Assembly: GCF_003286085.1 (NCBI RefSeq) | Contig: NW_020825294.1 | Coordinates: 2,728,001 to 2,792,000 of the forward strand | DNA: 64,000 bases | Source: Drosophila persimilis | Taxonomy: Eukaryota; Arthropoda; Insecta; Diptera; Drosophilidae | Direction: 5' to 3' | The notes under the pieces: generated by a model | Told to the model about the DNA's origin: nothing | What the model saw: the letters and a program-made list of their open reading frames with translations, nothing else | The model's database searches: none | Made by a program: the position numbers and the translations under genes | Shown here: positions 49,901-61,900 of the stretch, piece by piece | Numbering within the stretch: the first letter of the stretch is position 1 | Layout of the letters: each line of letters opens with the position of its first letter

Positions 49901-52900
49901 ACAATTCAAACAGAAATTTAATATTTTAGTAGTTAAATTATTTGGCACTTGTAATAAAACAAACACCAGCAGAAGCAGCAACCTCCATGGACAAGTGCAA
50001 AGTGCTAAAATGGAAAACTTTTGTAGCAGCAGCAGACCGCAGGACTCTGGCTTTGGCTCTGGCTCTGGAGCGGAATCCTTATGATTTGCGCCTAGCCGGG
50101 TCTTGTCTGGGTCTGACCAAATGTTGTTAAATAGCACAAGCAAAATGTAAATACACATTTTCAGCACAAGATTTATGCATATTTTGAGAGGGAGGCTGCA
50201 ATGTCCTTCGGTCAAGTGTGGCATGTGTGTTGTAAATTTTAAAATTGTTTAAATTTTCGGTCTGCTAGTGCAGCTGTTGCAAGGACATGGACAATTCTCG
50301 TAGAATTATGCTCCAAGACATTGGCTAAATCATGCCTCTTGTGTTCGTCTGCCACATTACGCATACGCCATGTGCCACACATGAGATTATATACTCGTCT
50401 GAGAGGAGAGCCTTCAATGGGATTTTTACTCTTTTGTTTATGTAGCCTGTGTGGTCCGAGTCATTTGGGCCAAGTTGGGTGCTTAAATGGACTGGAAATC
50501 TTCAGACCGAATTCGGAAAGATACTTCTTCAACTCACAATTAAGGAAGGTAAACAAATCCCCCCCTCCACCCCCCCAGCTGCCAACCGCAGCGCGTCATT
50601 TAATATTTCTCGCACAGAATCACGCACCACTCATCCCTCCAGCCCCCCGCCCTGCGCGCTGTCACCTGGCCGGGTCAGATAGAAGCAGGGATGGACGGGA
50701 TGGGACGGGCTGGGACGGGCTGGGACGGGATGGGTTGGGATGGACTGAGGCACTGCCACTGCATCCAAACATTTGCACAAATTTCAGACAGTAGGAAGGG
50801 GAAAGGCAGCTGGCTGCCAGCAACCGAAATGTTCCCATTTCGTTGATGATGGCGACAGATTTTAAATACATTTTGCACACTGCACTCGGCAATGGTCAGG
50901 AGAATGCTGGTCAGGTGGCAGTTCCGTGCGGCACAGGGCCCAGCACCCGTTGGCAACAATTATTGGTTGTGTGCCGTGTGGCCGTGTATCCGTGTATCCG
51001 TGTCCAGGTGCTGCACGGACATGGGTGCGGGCTACGATTCATGGGGCTCTAGCTCTGGCTCTTGGCTACGCCATAATAACGAGTTTTGTGGTAAATTGAA
51101 TTGTTCAACAGTCACCTTGCCCCTGCCCCTGCCACTGCCAGAACATCCCACCAATAAAACCACCACCGGTGCAGCGTTTCATTCTGTTTCGAGAGGGTCG
51201 GGTCGTTCGCTTAATGCGGTTTTTTATACCCGATACTCAAAATGAGTATTGGGGTATATTAGATTTGTGGTAAAAGTGGATGTGTGTAACGTCCAGAAGG
51301 AATCGTTTCCGACCCCATAAAGTATATATATTCTTGATCAGCATCAATAGCCGAGTCGATTGAGCCATGTCTGTCTGTCCGTCTGTCCGTCTGTCCGTCC
51401 CCTTCAGCGCCTAATGCTCAAAGACTATAAGAGCTAGAGCAACGATGTTTTGGATCCAGACTTCTGTGATATGTCACTGCTCCAAAAATATTTCAAAACT
51501 TTGCCCCGCCCACTTCCGCCCCCACAAAGGACGAAAATCTGTGGCATCCACAATTTTAAAGATAAGATAAAACCAAAAACGCAGAATCGTAGAGAATGAC
51601 CATATCTTATAGACTGCGGAATCTGAATTGGATCGTATTATTATTATAGCCAGCATCAAGAAAACAATTTCATTTTTTCTCGCCCTGTCTCTCTCTAACA
51701 CACACGTAGTATAGGCGGCTTTGCTTAGAGTAAAACATTAGCGCCTAGATCTCAGAGACTATAAAAGCTAGAGCAACCAAATTTGGTATCCACACTCCTA
51801 ATATATCGGACCGAGACGAGTTTGTTTCAAAATTTCGCCACACCCCCTTCCGCCCCCGCAAAGAATGCAAATCTGGGGATATTCACAAATCTCAGAGACT
51901 ATTAAAGCTAGAGTAACCAAATTTGGTATCCGCACTTCTGTTAGATCTCACTATAAAATCTTTATCTCAAAATTTCGCCCCACCCCCTTCCGCCCACACA
52001 AAGAACGAAAATCTGTTGCATCCACAATATTGCAGATTTGAGAAAACTAAAAACGCAGAATCATAGATAACGACCATATCTATCAGATTGCTGAATCTGG
52101 ATCAGATCAGATCATTTTTATAGCGAAAGGAAACAAATCAATTTGCACTGGCTACGCAGCGCCCGACGTCACGCTCAGACTGATTTTCTGTCTCTCTCGC
52201 ACGCACTCTTTGTCGTGTCGTTTAATATTAGCGGCGTCTGCCGGAGGAAAGCCATACTGACTTAGTATCGGGTATAACTCTAGAGTTGCGGTGTCCGCAG
52301 CAACTCACAACGTTCCCCCTCGTTCTTCTTGTTGCAAGCGCATTTTCGCATAGTCTCACATTTGCTGCAGCTTAAAATATTTATCGATGGGGCACACACA
52401 CACACACACCCACCCACCAGGGTGGGGGCCATTCTGCGGCTCAGGGGGCAAAAGTGCATAAAGTTGATAGACAGGCCAGCGGACAGGAAAAAGCATGGCC
52501 AAGAAATTATGATGGTCATAAATTTTATTTCCATCAATTCTCTTTTATTTGTTCTGATGCTGCTGCTGCTGCTGCTTGTCTGTTTTGTGGCGCCACACGA
52601 ATCACCACGATTGTGATATGTGATAATGGTCGATGGTATTTCATATGCGATACGCCGGGGGTTCTATATAGCAGGGTTATTAGCCCAAAGTGGTTTCCAG
52701 TGTGTGCTGGTCATCTGATGCTGATTTCGGACAATTATTATTTATTTTGAGCATCACGAATCATTGGCCAGTCTTTTGGTTTTTATTTTATAGGAATTTT
52801 TAGTGATCCAATGGCTTGAAGAGCATTTGAGGGTAATTTCCATTGGTTAGAAATCATTTTCGAGGCAATCAATAAATATCTTTCAATATTGCTCTTGAAA

Positions 52901-55900
52901 ACTGAATACTGATTAAAAAGATTCGTAAAAATCACTCTTTTCACTGCGAAATGTCCTTGCTTTGAGGATTTTGGCAAGATGTTGCAAGAGGGGCACCCAA
53001 AAAGTGTTCTATGTTACCATCTTTTCTCTTAAGTTTCGCTTCTTCGGCTTAGTCTCTTCGTCAATGCCTTCGGCGGCTGAATCGCTCTGTTTCGGGCGGT
53101 CCGAAGGATCTCTCGCAAGAAACCGAAAACCAATACATTGCTTGTGCATGACACAGCAAATTGATGGTAGATTGATTATAAAGTACAAGTAAGGAAACCA
53201 AAAATCCCTAATCATAATCTATTTCAACAGATCTGCTGACTTTCGCAACACTCCCACCACATTTGAGATAATTATGATGACAGATTGTGCCACAGTGGGG
53301 AAAAAACGATGCCCCTTGGGTGGGTGGTGGCCCATCAAAGTGGCAATCTGGCTGCGACTCCTAACTCCTCCCACCGAGCAGATGAAAAAGTAAATGCAAT
53401 CCAAATTGAAGTGCCTGCTACACAATGTCATGGGCTGTGGAGTCGTATCTATGGGGGCCATGGGCGAATGGGGTGGCGGGGGGGTTGGTTGCAGCTAGAC
53501 AAAAAAGCCATTAAAAGCGACTTAAATGTTGTGAAATGTTTTCACGCTCTCTGCCCTGCACTGCCGTGCAACGACGGACGGATACATAGGTGTGGGGGTG
53601 GGGGGGGCACGATGTCGGTGACGCTGGCAAGGTGTTGGAACGTGTGCTGCTTATGGCACATTTTCATTTGCACAAACATTTATTAAATTTTAAAATCTAA
53701 TTTGAATTTTCACGCCACACAGCAGACTGAAAAACAAAACTAAACGAAGTGTATCAGAAGAAGCCGGATGCCGTAGGAGCCCCACACCCACCCAGCCACC
53801 CAGCCATCCAGCGAGACGAGACGAGAACACCAAAGAGCGACCTCACGGATGAGAATGGAGTTTGGAGGTTGGAGGTCGGAGGATGACAGCAGCAAGGAAC
53901 TGCATGAAGGGCGCTGAACAAAAGGAAAGTTGAAAGTTGAAGCATAGACAGAGGTGGAAGTAGTAGTAGCTGCTAAGCTTCTAGTCAGGGCTTGAGAAAT
54001 GCTAAGAGTGCTTTGAATTATTGATTGATGTCTGTTCGTATTCTTAATGGAACTTCGATAGAGGATTACCTTTAGGTTTTCCATTTACTTGCAGTATTTG
54101 TGAAAACTATTCCGCAATCTGATTCAGAGTTTTGAAAAGCTTAAAAGGCTTTTCTGAAGCAGGCAGCTAGTCCAATCATTTCTAGTCCAATACCAAGCTA
54201 AGATAGAAATGGAATTCCTTTAAAGTGTAGACCCTATCCTATCCTCTAGGCTATGACTCTTCTTTCTCTCTTTCAAATGTTAAATTACATTCTTTCATTC
54301 AGGTATAAAGTAAAGTTCTTTGAATAAAAGGCCAGTGTTTGAAGTCGAAGATTGACTTCTGATTGAGTTCTTGAGAACACAAAAGCCAATTCTCCAACAC
54401 CAAATAAGCCATGGAGAAGGCTACAGTTTTTTGTACAGCATATAAAGAATCGTTAATAATAGCGATTCTAGGCAGGATAGCACATGTGTAAGCACCGTTA
54501 TTAATGTCCTCGGCTGACATGACAATGAACATGAAACTCAATTCTGGAGCAGGAATTACACAAAAAATGCAAAGTTGGTTGTTGGCTGACTGCATATCAG
54601 GCATTCATTATCTCTGGACAAATGTCAATTAAAAGTATGGCATAAAAATAATAAACACTGTGGGACAGTGTCACTTCTACTATGTAGCTTCCCGGGGGTC
54701 GGGGGGCGGTGGTGGCGACGGGGCGTTGGAGTTGTGACCATAAAAATTGTTCGTACGAGTAGTGCCATAAAAAGTAACGCATAGCAGAGCAGAATGCAGG
54801 GGGGAAGGGGTATGGGCAGGGGGGTAGTGGGTGGGTGGGGGGCTCACATGAAAAGTTAGTCATGCGAGATTTTCGTTGTCGCTGGAAAGCGCCATAAAAC
54901 TGCAAAACTTCAATTAATTTTCACATATGGCGGGGCGGGTGAAAAATATACAAATATAGAGAAAGGCAGGCGGTCAACAGCAGCTGACTCTGAACCCTGT
55001 TCAGTGAATTCAATTAACCGCAATTTCCATGGCGGCTGGCCGGGTACCACTGGGTGGTGCGGGGGGGGTGGAGGGGTAAAACAAGCCAACAAGGGGTTCG
55101 TTTCGTTCATTCGCTCGTTCTCTATCAAATGCAATTGTTGTGGTTGGCAAACAACAATTTTCAGACAACTGGCAAAAAAGTATGCTGCATACAACATACA
55201 AATTGTACTCGTGTCAGCACACAAAAGTAATAAAAAATATTCAGTAGAGCAAAACGACTTCACGAAGGTCGGATACCCTTGCGGTGCGAAAACTTTGACA
55301 CTGCATTGAATTTTGTTCGAATTTTTCCTTGAGCTTATCTCTTGATCTGCATTTGATCTACGCGCTTTACTCTCCCGTTCGCTCCGTTTTGCTCTCTTAG
55401 CAACAACAACAACACTAATGCGGATCACTCTCTCGCTCTAAGACCTGCCAGCTTTGCTTCTCCCACGCAATGCACTCGCCTTTGCTTCACTCCATTGCTC
55501 TCTCAGCAACAACAGCTTTATTGCGGATGCGACAGATGACTCTCTCGCTCTCAGGCTACGTTCTCAGCAAGAATACGGGACCTTTGGTACAAAGCAAAGC
55601 AATAAGTAGCGGGACTCTGCTTTGCTGAGCAGAGTCTGTCTTTATTTATCGACTGCAGGTACCCTTTAATATACAAGTATATGACAAATATACGTGTGAG
55701 TGGCTTGCAGCTAAAAGCGGGGTATGTGCGAAAGTTGAAACCAGATAGTTTTCAATTTTGAGAGAACATGCGAGCATATGCGAGGCACAAATATCCCAAC
55801 AACATTATAATACCTGATTCGAAAGAGTATCGAAGGAGAGGAGAACCCCACCGAATGAAGCTGCAATATGAAAATAATTAAAACAGTTTGCAGAAATGCT

Positions 55901-58900
55901 CAACGAATAATAAATATGCATTGAACAACAGGAGCAGCAGCAGCAGCCACAGCCCCAGCAACAATGTTGCCTGTTCATCTGTCAGCTTCAACATTTCGTT
56001 GCTGCTGTTGCTGTAGTTTTTGTTGCTGTTGCTCTTTGTAATTTGTCACTTCTAATTGCTCTAGCTCGTTGTTGTTGTTGTTGCTGCACTTTTTTCTTTT
56101 TTGTGTGTCCATCTCTGGGAGTGTGTGTGTGTGTGTGTCTGCACTTGATTTTGTTGACTTTTGCATTGTAATTATGCGGTCAGATGCGGTCGGATTTGAA
56201 TTGAGATTCAGTTGCCGATTCCGAGAGGGAGAGAGAGAGAGAGATAGAGCTAACGATGCAGATGACCCATTTCTGGCTAACTGATTTGTAATTAGCCCCG
56301 GACGGGTACGCCAGACGCTGCTCCTCTTTGATGTAATAGACAGGAAACGGACTGTGGTTCCATGGCTGATGATTTGCATTCTCGGCTTACCATCAGTTTG
56401 CAATGAAATGTTCAATGAATAGTACTTGCCCCTCTGGTTGGCTCAGGCGATTATTTCATCGAGAGTTATGATGACTTTGATGATGACATTCTTCGATTAC
56501 TAGCTTATTGATTCTCTTGAAAGAAGTCGAGTCGAAAGCTCATTGAAAGCTCATTAGATTAAAGATCGAACTGACTTATCGATAACAAACGATTAATAAC
56601 CAAAGCTACGTATTGAGAAAGTTCCTGCAGGCAGTCAAGGCCTGGAGGACAAAACATATCTTAAATAAATATACTTTTATCCATTTACAATCTTTTTGCC
56701 TTTAAAGTAATGCAAATAAATGCGAGCAAAAGTGTTCTACCATATCGCATGTTATAATGTTATCCTCCTCCATTACACTATCACAATGAGAAATAATCAA
56801 ATTACGCTGCGAGACATAACTGCATTGTCATCTCTTACAGAAGTTAACCCTTTGTCGGGTTTATCAACCGAGCGACGTGTTGAATTAATCTAAAAATGTG
56901 GTTCTAAAGCCCAGACTAGACGAGACGGGTGGAAAAAAAAACCCGCCTCCACTCTATGGACAGCAAACTGCTGACCACAGAGTGGCAGAGGGACGCGGAG
57001 GCGGAGGCGGAGGGAGAGCAGCGGAGCGCACGGAGCACACGGAGCACAGTCTGTGACCACGGGTTGAATGACCAGCGTTAACTTAATAGAAGTTGACACA
57101 TGTCGCCACGCATGCAAAATGTATTCATCCAACCGCAGCCGAGTGGGCAGTGCGGAGAGGAGCCACAGCCACAGCCACAGCCACAGCCACCTCTGTCACA
57201 CAGCATGGGATCCACCGACTAGCCGGCAGCCGGCATGGAGGGGCATTGTGCTCAAACGCATTTGATTTCAATATCTGTGCCTGTGCCTGGGTCTGGGCCT
57301 GCAGCAACGGCTGCCCTTGTAACTCTGCCAATTAACATGGACGTTGGCCGCAGTCTGATTTCAATTCTGTTCGATAAAAAAACGCCAAAAAGCACTCAGA
57401 ACGGCTAGAAGATACCCTTTGCTTGCCTTAAGAAGAGCCTTTAGGGGTAGTCTTCATTGGGGGAAACATTCTGCCTCTGATGATTCGGCATTCGACCTTT
57501 ATATGAGCCTGTACCAGAGCACCAGTCCATATAGAGGCTCTACAAAATCCCAATAACTTGTTCTTCGAGCAGTGTGTAGCCCTTGAAAGTAGTTGCCCAG
57601 ATTTTGTTCAAGGGGTAATGGGATCGGAAGCGCTTGTTACATTCGGAGTACCGATTGCCATGTACCATTTTTTCCCGCCAAAAATACGAGGGAGTAAGAG
57701 AAAAGAAACGTATTTCCGGCCATGACTGTCGCATGTCAATTTGGTTGCTTTTTTTTGTGTATTTTTTCTGATATGTTTTCCCGCCCCCACCCACATCCCT
57801 TATCAATGTAACTATGCGGGGTGGGGCCGGAGGGAGAACTTTCTTGGGCAGCGTAGCATGAAATTTGTTTGTTTACAATTGCAAAACTCCCTTCTTCTGC
57901 TCTGCTGTCTTACCCCTTGTTGTTGTTGTTATCAAATACCGGAAATTATTGTATGTTATGTGCCAGCGACGTCATCGTCATCGTTATCGAAACGCGGCGT
58001 AAGTCCTGTATTTAAGTGTGTTTTGGCTGCTTATTTCACGCATCGTTGGGCTAAATATGTTCCATGCATATTCACGGCACAGAGCACAGGCGGAGAAGAT
58101 AAATTCAAATCAATTACTTGTCTTTCTTTTAGAGAACATCTACAGCGTGGATAACCCCTAAGATCTCATACAGGGAGAGCGAACTTTAAACAATTAAAAG
58201 CTGGACTGGTCTGCTGTGTGTGTGTCATTGACATTTATGCTCCAATGGGTTCAGAGTTCAGCAAAAGTACCAATAAATGGGACAGACGAAAGCAGCTGCT
58301 TGCGTTGAGAGGGGGCGGTGGAGGAGGACCAGGGGAGGCCTTTTACTATAAATTTGCATAACGTTAACAAGTGCAATCAAATAGTCATAAATAAATGCGA
58401 GCCGCATTGCATTTATGGCAGTTGCAGAAACTGTGCATAAAGCTGCCACAGCCATGGTCAATGCACTCGAGAAAAAGGCATTCGGCAAGTGGATAGGGCT
58501 GGAGAAGGAGCTGGCAACAGTGACGCCAACAAACAATGTGCCACTTGAGTTGCACACTGTTTTGCTGTGCAAAAATTATATTACAACATTGTGTATAAAT
58601 TGTGATTTCCATGCAGCAGCAGGAACAGAAGGAGCAGAAGGAGCAGCAGGAGCAGGAACGAGGCATTCAAGTGCAGAGACTGCACTCGCGTAATTGAGTC
58701 AATGTGCTGTGCTATGCTTCGTTACTTGGCTCCTTGCAACAGAGTGTGCGACAGTGTGTCAGGGCGGCAACAATGGCAGCCAGTCCTTGACACAACCCCC
58801 CCCCCCAGTACCAAGGGGACCAGTACCTTTTCGTCCGAGCAGAGGAGCAGAGCCACTGCAGTCGAGGATAAGCAATGTGCGTGTGCAACGCTCGGTCTCG

Positions 58901-61900
58901 GTTTCAACACGCACTTGAGGCACCCCAACAGGCTTGCCACATGGTGGTGGGGAGCTCCACGCACACACCCACCCTTCGTACAATGTTATCTAGGGTCCGT
59001 CGACGACTGCTCATTTCCACTACAAAAGTTAATATGCTGCTAAAATGGCATTAAAAGTGCTAGGGGAAAGTCTCTCCTGATAAGTTCCGAAGCGTAAACA
59101 CCTCGCGACACAGTTGCACATATGCCCCGGGGGGGCCAGTGGCTAATAAACTTGGCCAACTCAAGCAAAAAGGGAAAAGCGAAAAGCGAGGGAAAATAAG
59201 GGCTCATAAATGGGGGAAAAAAATGTGGAGGAGCTGTGGAACGTGAAAATGGCTGACCGTATTGCACTGTTACACAAAATTAAGGTTTATGTTATGTTCC
59301 TTTTTGGCTAAGTGACCAATGGCAGCCTTTGACACTACTTTAGACTTCATGCCAAGCCATGGTCGATGGGCGATGGCCAGTCGTAAGCATTCCTCATGTG
59401 GCACGTCCAGAGGATGTCAGATGTGGCCGGGGCTTCCAGTAAGACTAATCTGGGGTTTGGCATTTCTATAGAAAGCACTTCATCCATCAATTTCCAATCA
59501 TTTTCTTGGTGGTTACTTCAATCCACACAAATCCCTTGCTTCATTGATGCCTGGACTCCGTGGCACTCGAAAGCCACTCCTGCTATCACTGTCAGTCCCC
59601 AATCAAATCAAATCAAATTAAAATCATTGAGTGACATTATTAATTAACATGTTCAAGTGGAGAGAAACTGTAGAGAATGTCAAACACAAGCTAATTAAAT
59701 GGTTTCCCGACCACCGCCACCCGCCCACATATTCAACAATTCCACAATTTGCATAACAAAACTAAACGAAAAGTAGCAATTTAATAAAATGGAACGAATT
59801 CTGTGCACAGTATCTGTGTCTCTGGGCGAGTGCGAGTGTGTGTGAGTGTGTGTGAAAGTGCATCAATCAAATTGTGCAGCGGCAACAACAAGACTAGACT
59901 GACAGACTGACGGGGGGGCATGGATTGGGGGGCGGGGTGGGGTGTACTGTAAGTGGCTTTTGTGTGAGCTCATTAAAGTGATTAAACCGCGCCCCCCCCT
60001 TCCCACCACCCCCTTAAATAACCGTGCAACTTAACTAAATACGCCCATGACAATAGTTTTGTCAAGTGTGGCTCCTACCAACACTGCTGAGGGTTTATTT
60101 TTCACCAACAAAACTGGGAGACACACACAGAGAGCGCAGCCCCCTGTCATGGATTCCCCTAAAAGCTGCTCTCATTTCTGTTGTTATCCCCTTAAAAAGG
60201 ATATTTTGATTAACATGAACCTTCAAGGCAGGAATAGCTATATCCATGATTATATGACTCTTTCGCCACTCTTTTCGCTTCGTTTCGCATTCGAAACGCT
60301 CATCCGAAAGCGCTGATTGGTGCTATGGACCGCTCAACGAGTCAGATGGACTTTTTTAGGGAAAAGTTAAGAATCTCTGAGGATATTCTAAATATTTGTT
60401 AGAAAATGTTGTAGTAAACTTTTACCAAGCCCAAATAAGATCAGAATCCGCAAGAGTATCTACAGCCCACTCTCTCCACTCCGCTCTCCCTCATCTTTCT
60501 GGTTTAGCTATGCATTAGATTTTACTTCTTTTGTTGCAACAACAACTGAAGCAACTACGTTTACATGGGCGTGTCGTACCGCCTATTGTCATAGCCGCCA
60601 TGGCTATGGGAACCGAACCTCGTATACTCGAATGCTTATTTGAAGCTGCTGCAGCCTGGAGCCGTCGGTCTGGAACCTGATGTCGTCATAGTAGTAGTTG
60701 TTGTCGTTGTTGTTGTTGTTGCTGCTTGCACAATAACAACGACGATGCATCCGCTTTTTGTCACAATTTTTGTATGCTGTTTTTGTTTTTGTTGTTGTTT
60801 TTTTCGGTTTGCTGTTGCAACTTTTCATTGTCAGTGTCATTGTTGCTGTTGTTATTGCTGTAATATTACGTATGCCCTCCCCCTCCACCCTCCGTGCATG
60901 GTTGTGTGCTCGTGTGCACCTTCTTTGTTGCAGAGTTGCATAAAAAATTGACCATTGAACTGGCAAGAGAATATTTCTTTTCTTTTATTTTCGTTTCGTT
61001 TTCTTCATGCGTGGCTTGGTTTTAAAATGAAGTCGCTTGGACGCCTTTTTGCATAAACCATGAACTTGCAACGTTGCCCTTTTTCACTGACATGTACCAT
61101 TCTGTCTGTTTTTCGTTGTCTGTCGAACAATGTTGTAGCCTCATTTCCAATGTATGTTTAAGGAAGGTTTCTTTAAAAATTTAATGTGATATTAAGGCAG
61201 CCTTTAAAAAAAATAAAGACACAGAAACTACGCAGCGAAATAGAATCGCTTTCGTTATTGCTTGAGCTTTTTACGAGAAGATCCCGTAATTTCTGTGAAA
61301 GCGAAGCCTGAGCCGCGTTGTTGTTGTTGTTGCTGAGAGAGCGAAAGAAGGAATGGCAGAGAGAGCAATGCAGCGAAGCAATTGCGAGAGAGAAGCAAAG
61401 CCCGTGAATGATCTCTCTCTCTCTCCTTCGGGTCACACACACGAATCCAATCACAACGAAGTTTGCTGTTGCGAGGCCTTACTTTTAGAAGAGGGAGATA
61501 ATATTTCTTTTTCGTTTTTGATGAACAAAGCGCTCGGATGAGCTGTTGAAAAGTTGCACCTGGTTGAAAAGCTCTGCCGTGACATTAGCAAAGCTCTGCT
61601 GCCAAATTTCACTTATATATATATAGAATATATATGTGTGTGACAGCCCATGATATAAACAAGTTGTTGAGCTTAACAACTTTTGAACTGATGTGCCACC
61701 TTATGCCTTCCTACCCCCACCCTCACCCTGAGAGCCACTCTGACATCCACCTGACAAACAGACAGCCTGGCACGTGAGGATGGGACTAAACAAAAAAAAA
61801 AATTATTAGCAGGCACTCGCGACAGTCATAACTCAAGTGTCAAAACAGCAGCGAAATGTTATCAAACAATTTCAAGGTTGGCTTGGCCTCCCCCGCAGCG

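Noticed and set aside
54299-54604. 101-codon minus-strand frame in the kuz intron
   Set aside because: Has an ATG but no recognisable domain, no supporting splice sites and a length compatible with chance in this DNA.
58415-58693. Plus-strand ATG frame of 92 codons
   Set aside because: Ends in a GGAGCA repeat reading, shows no domain or splice signals, and lies in the kuz intron without other support.
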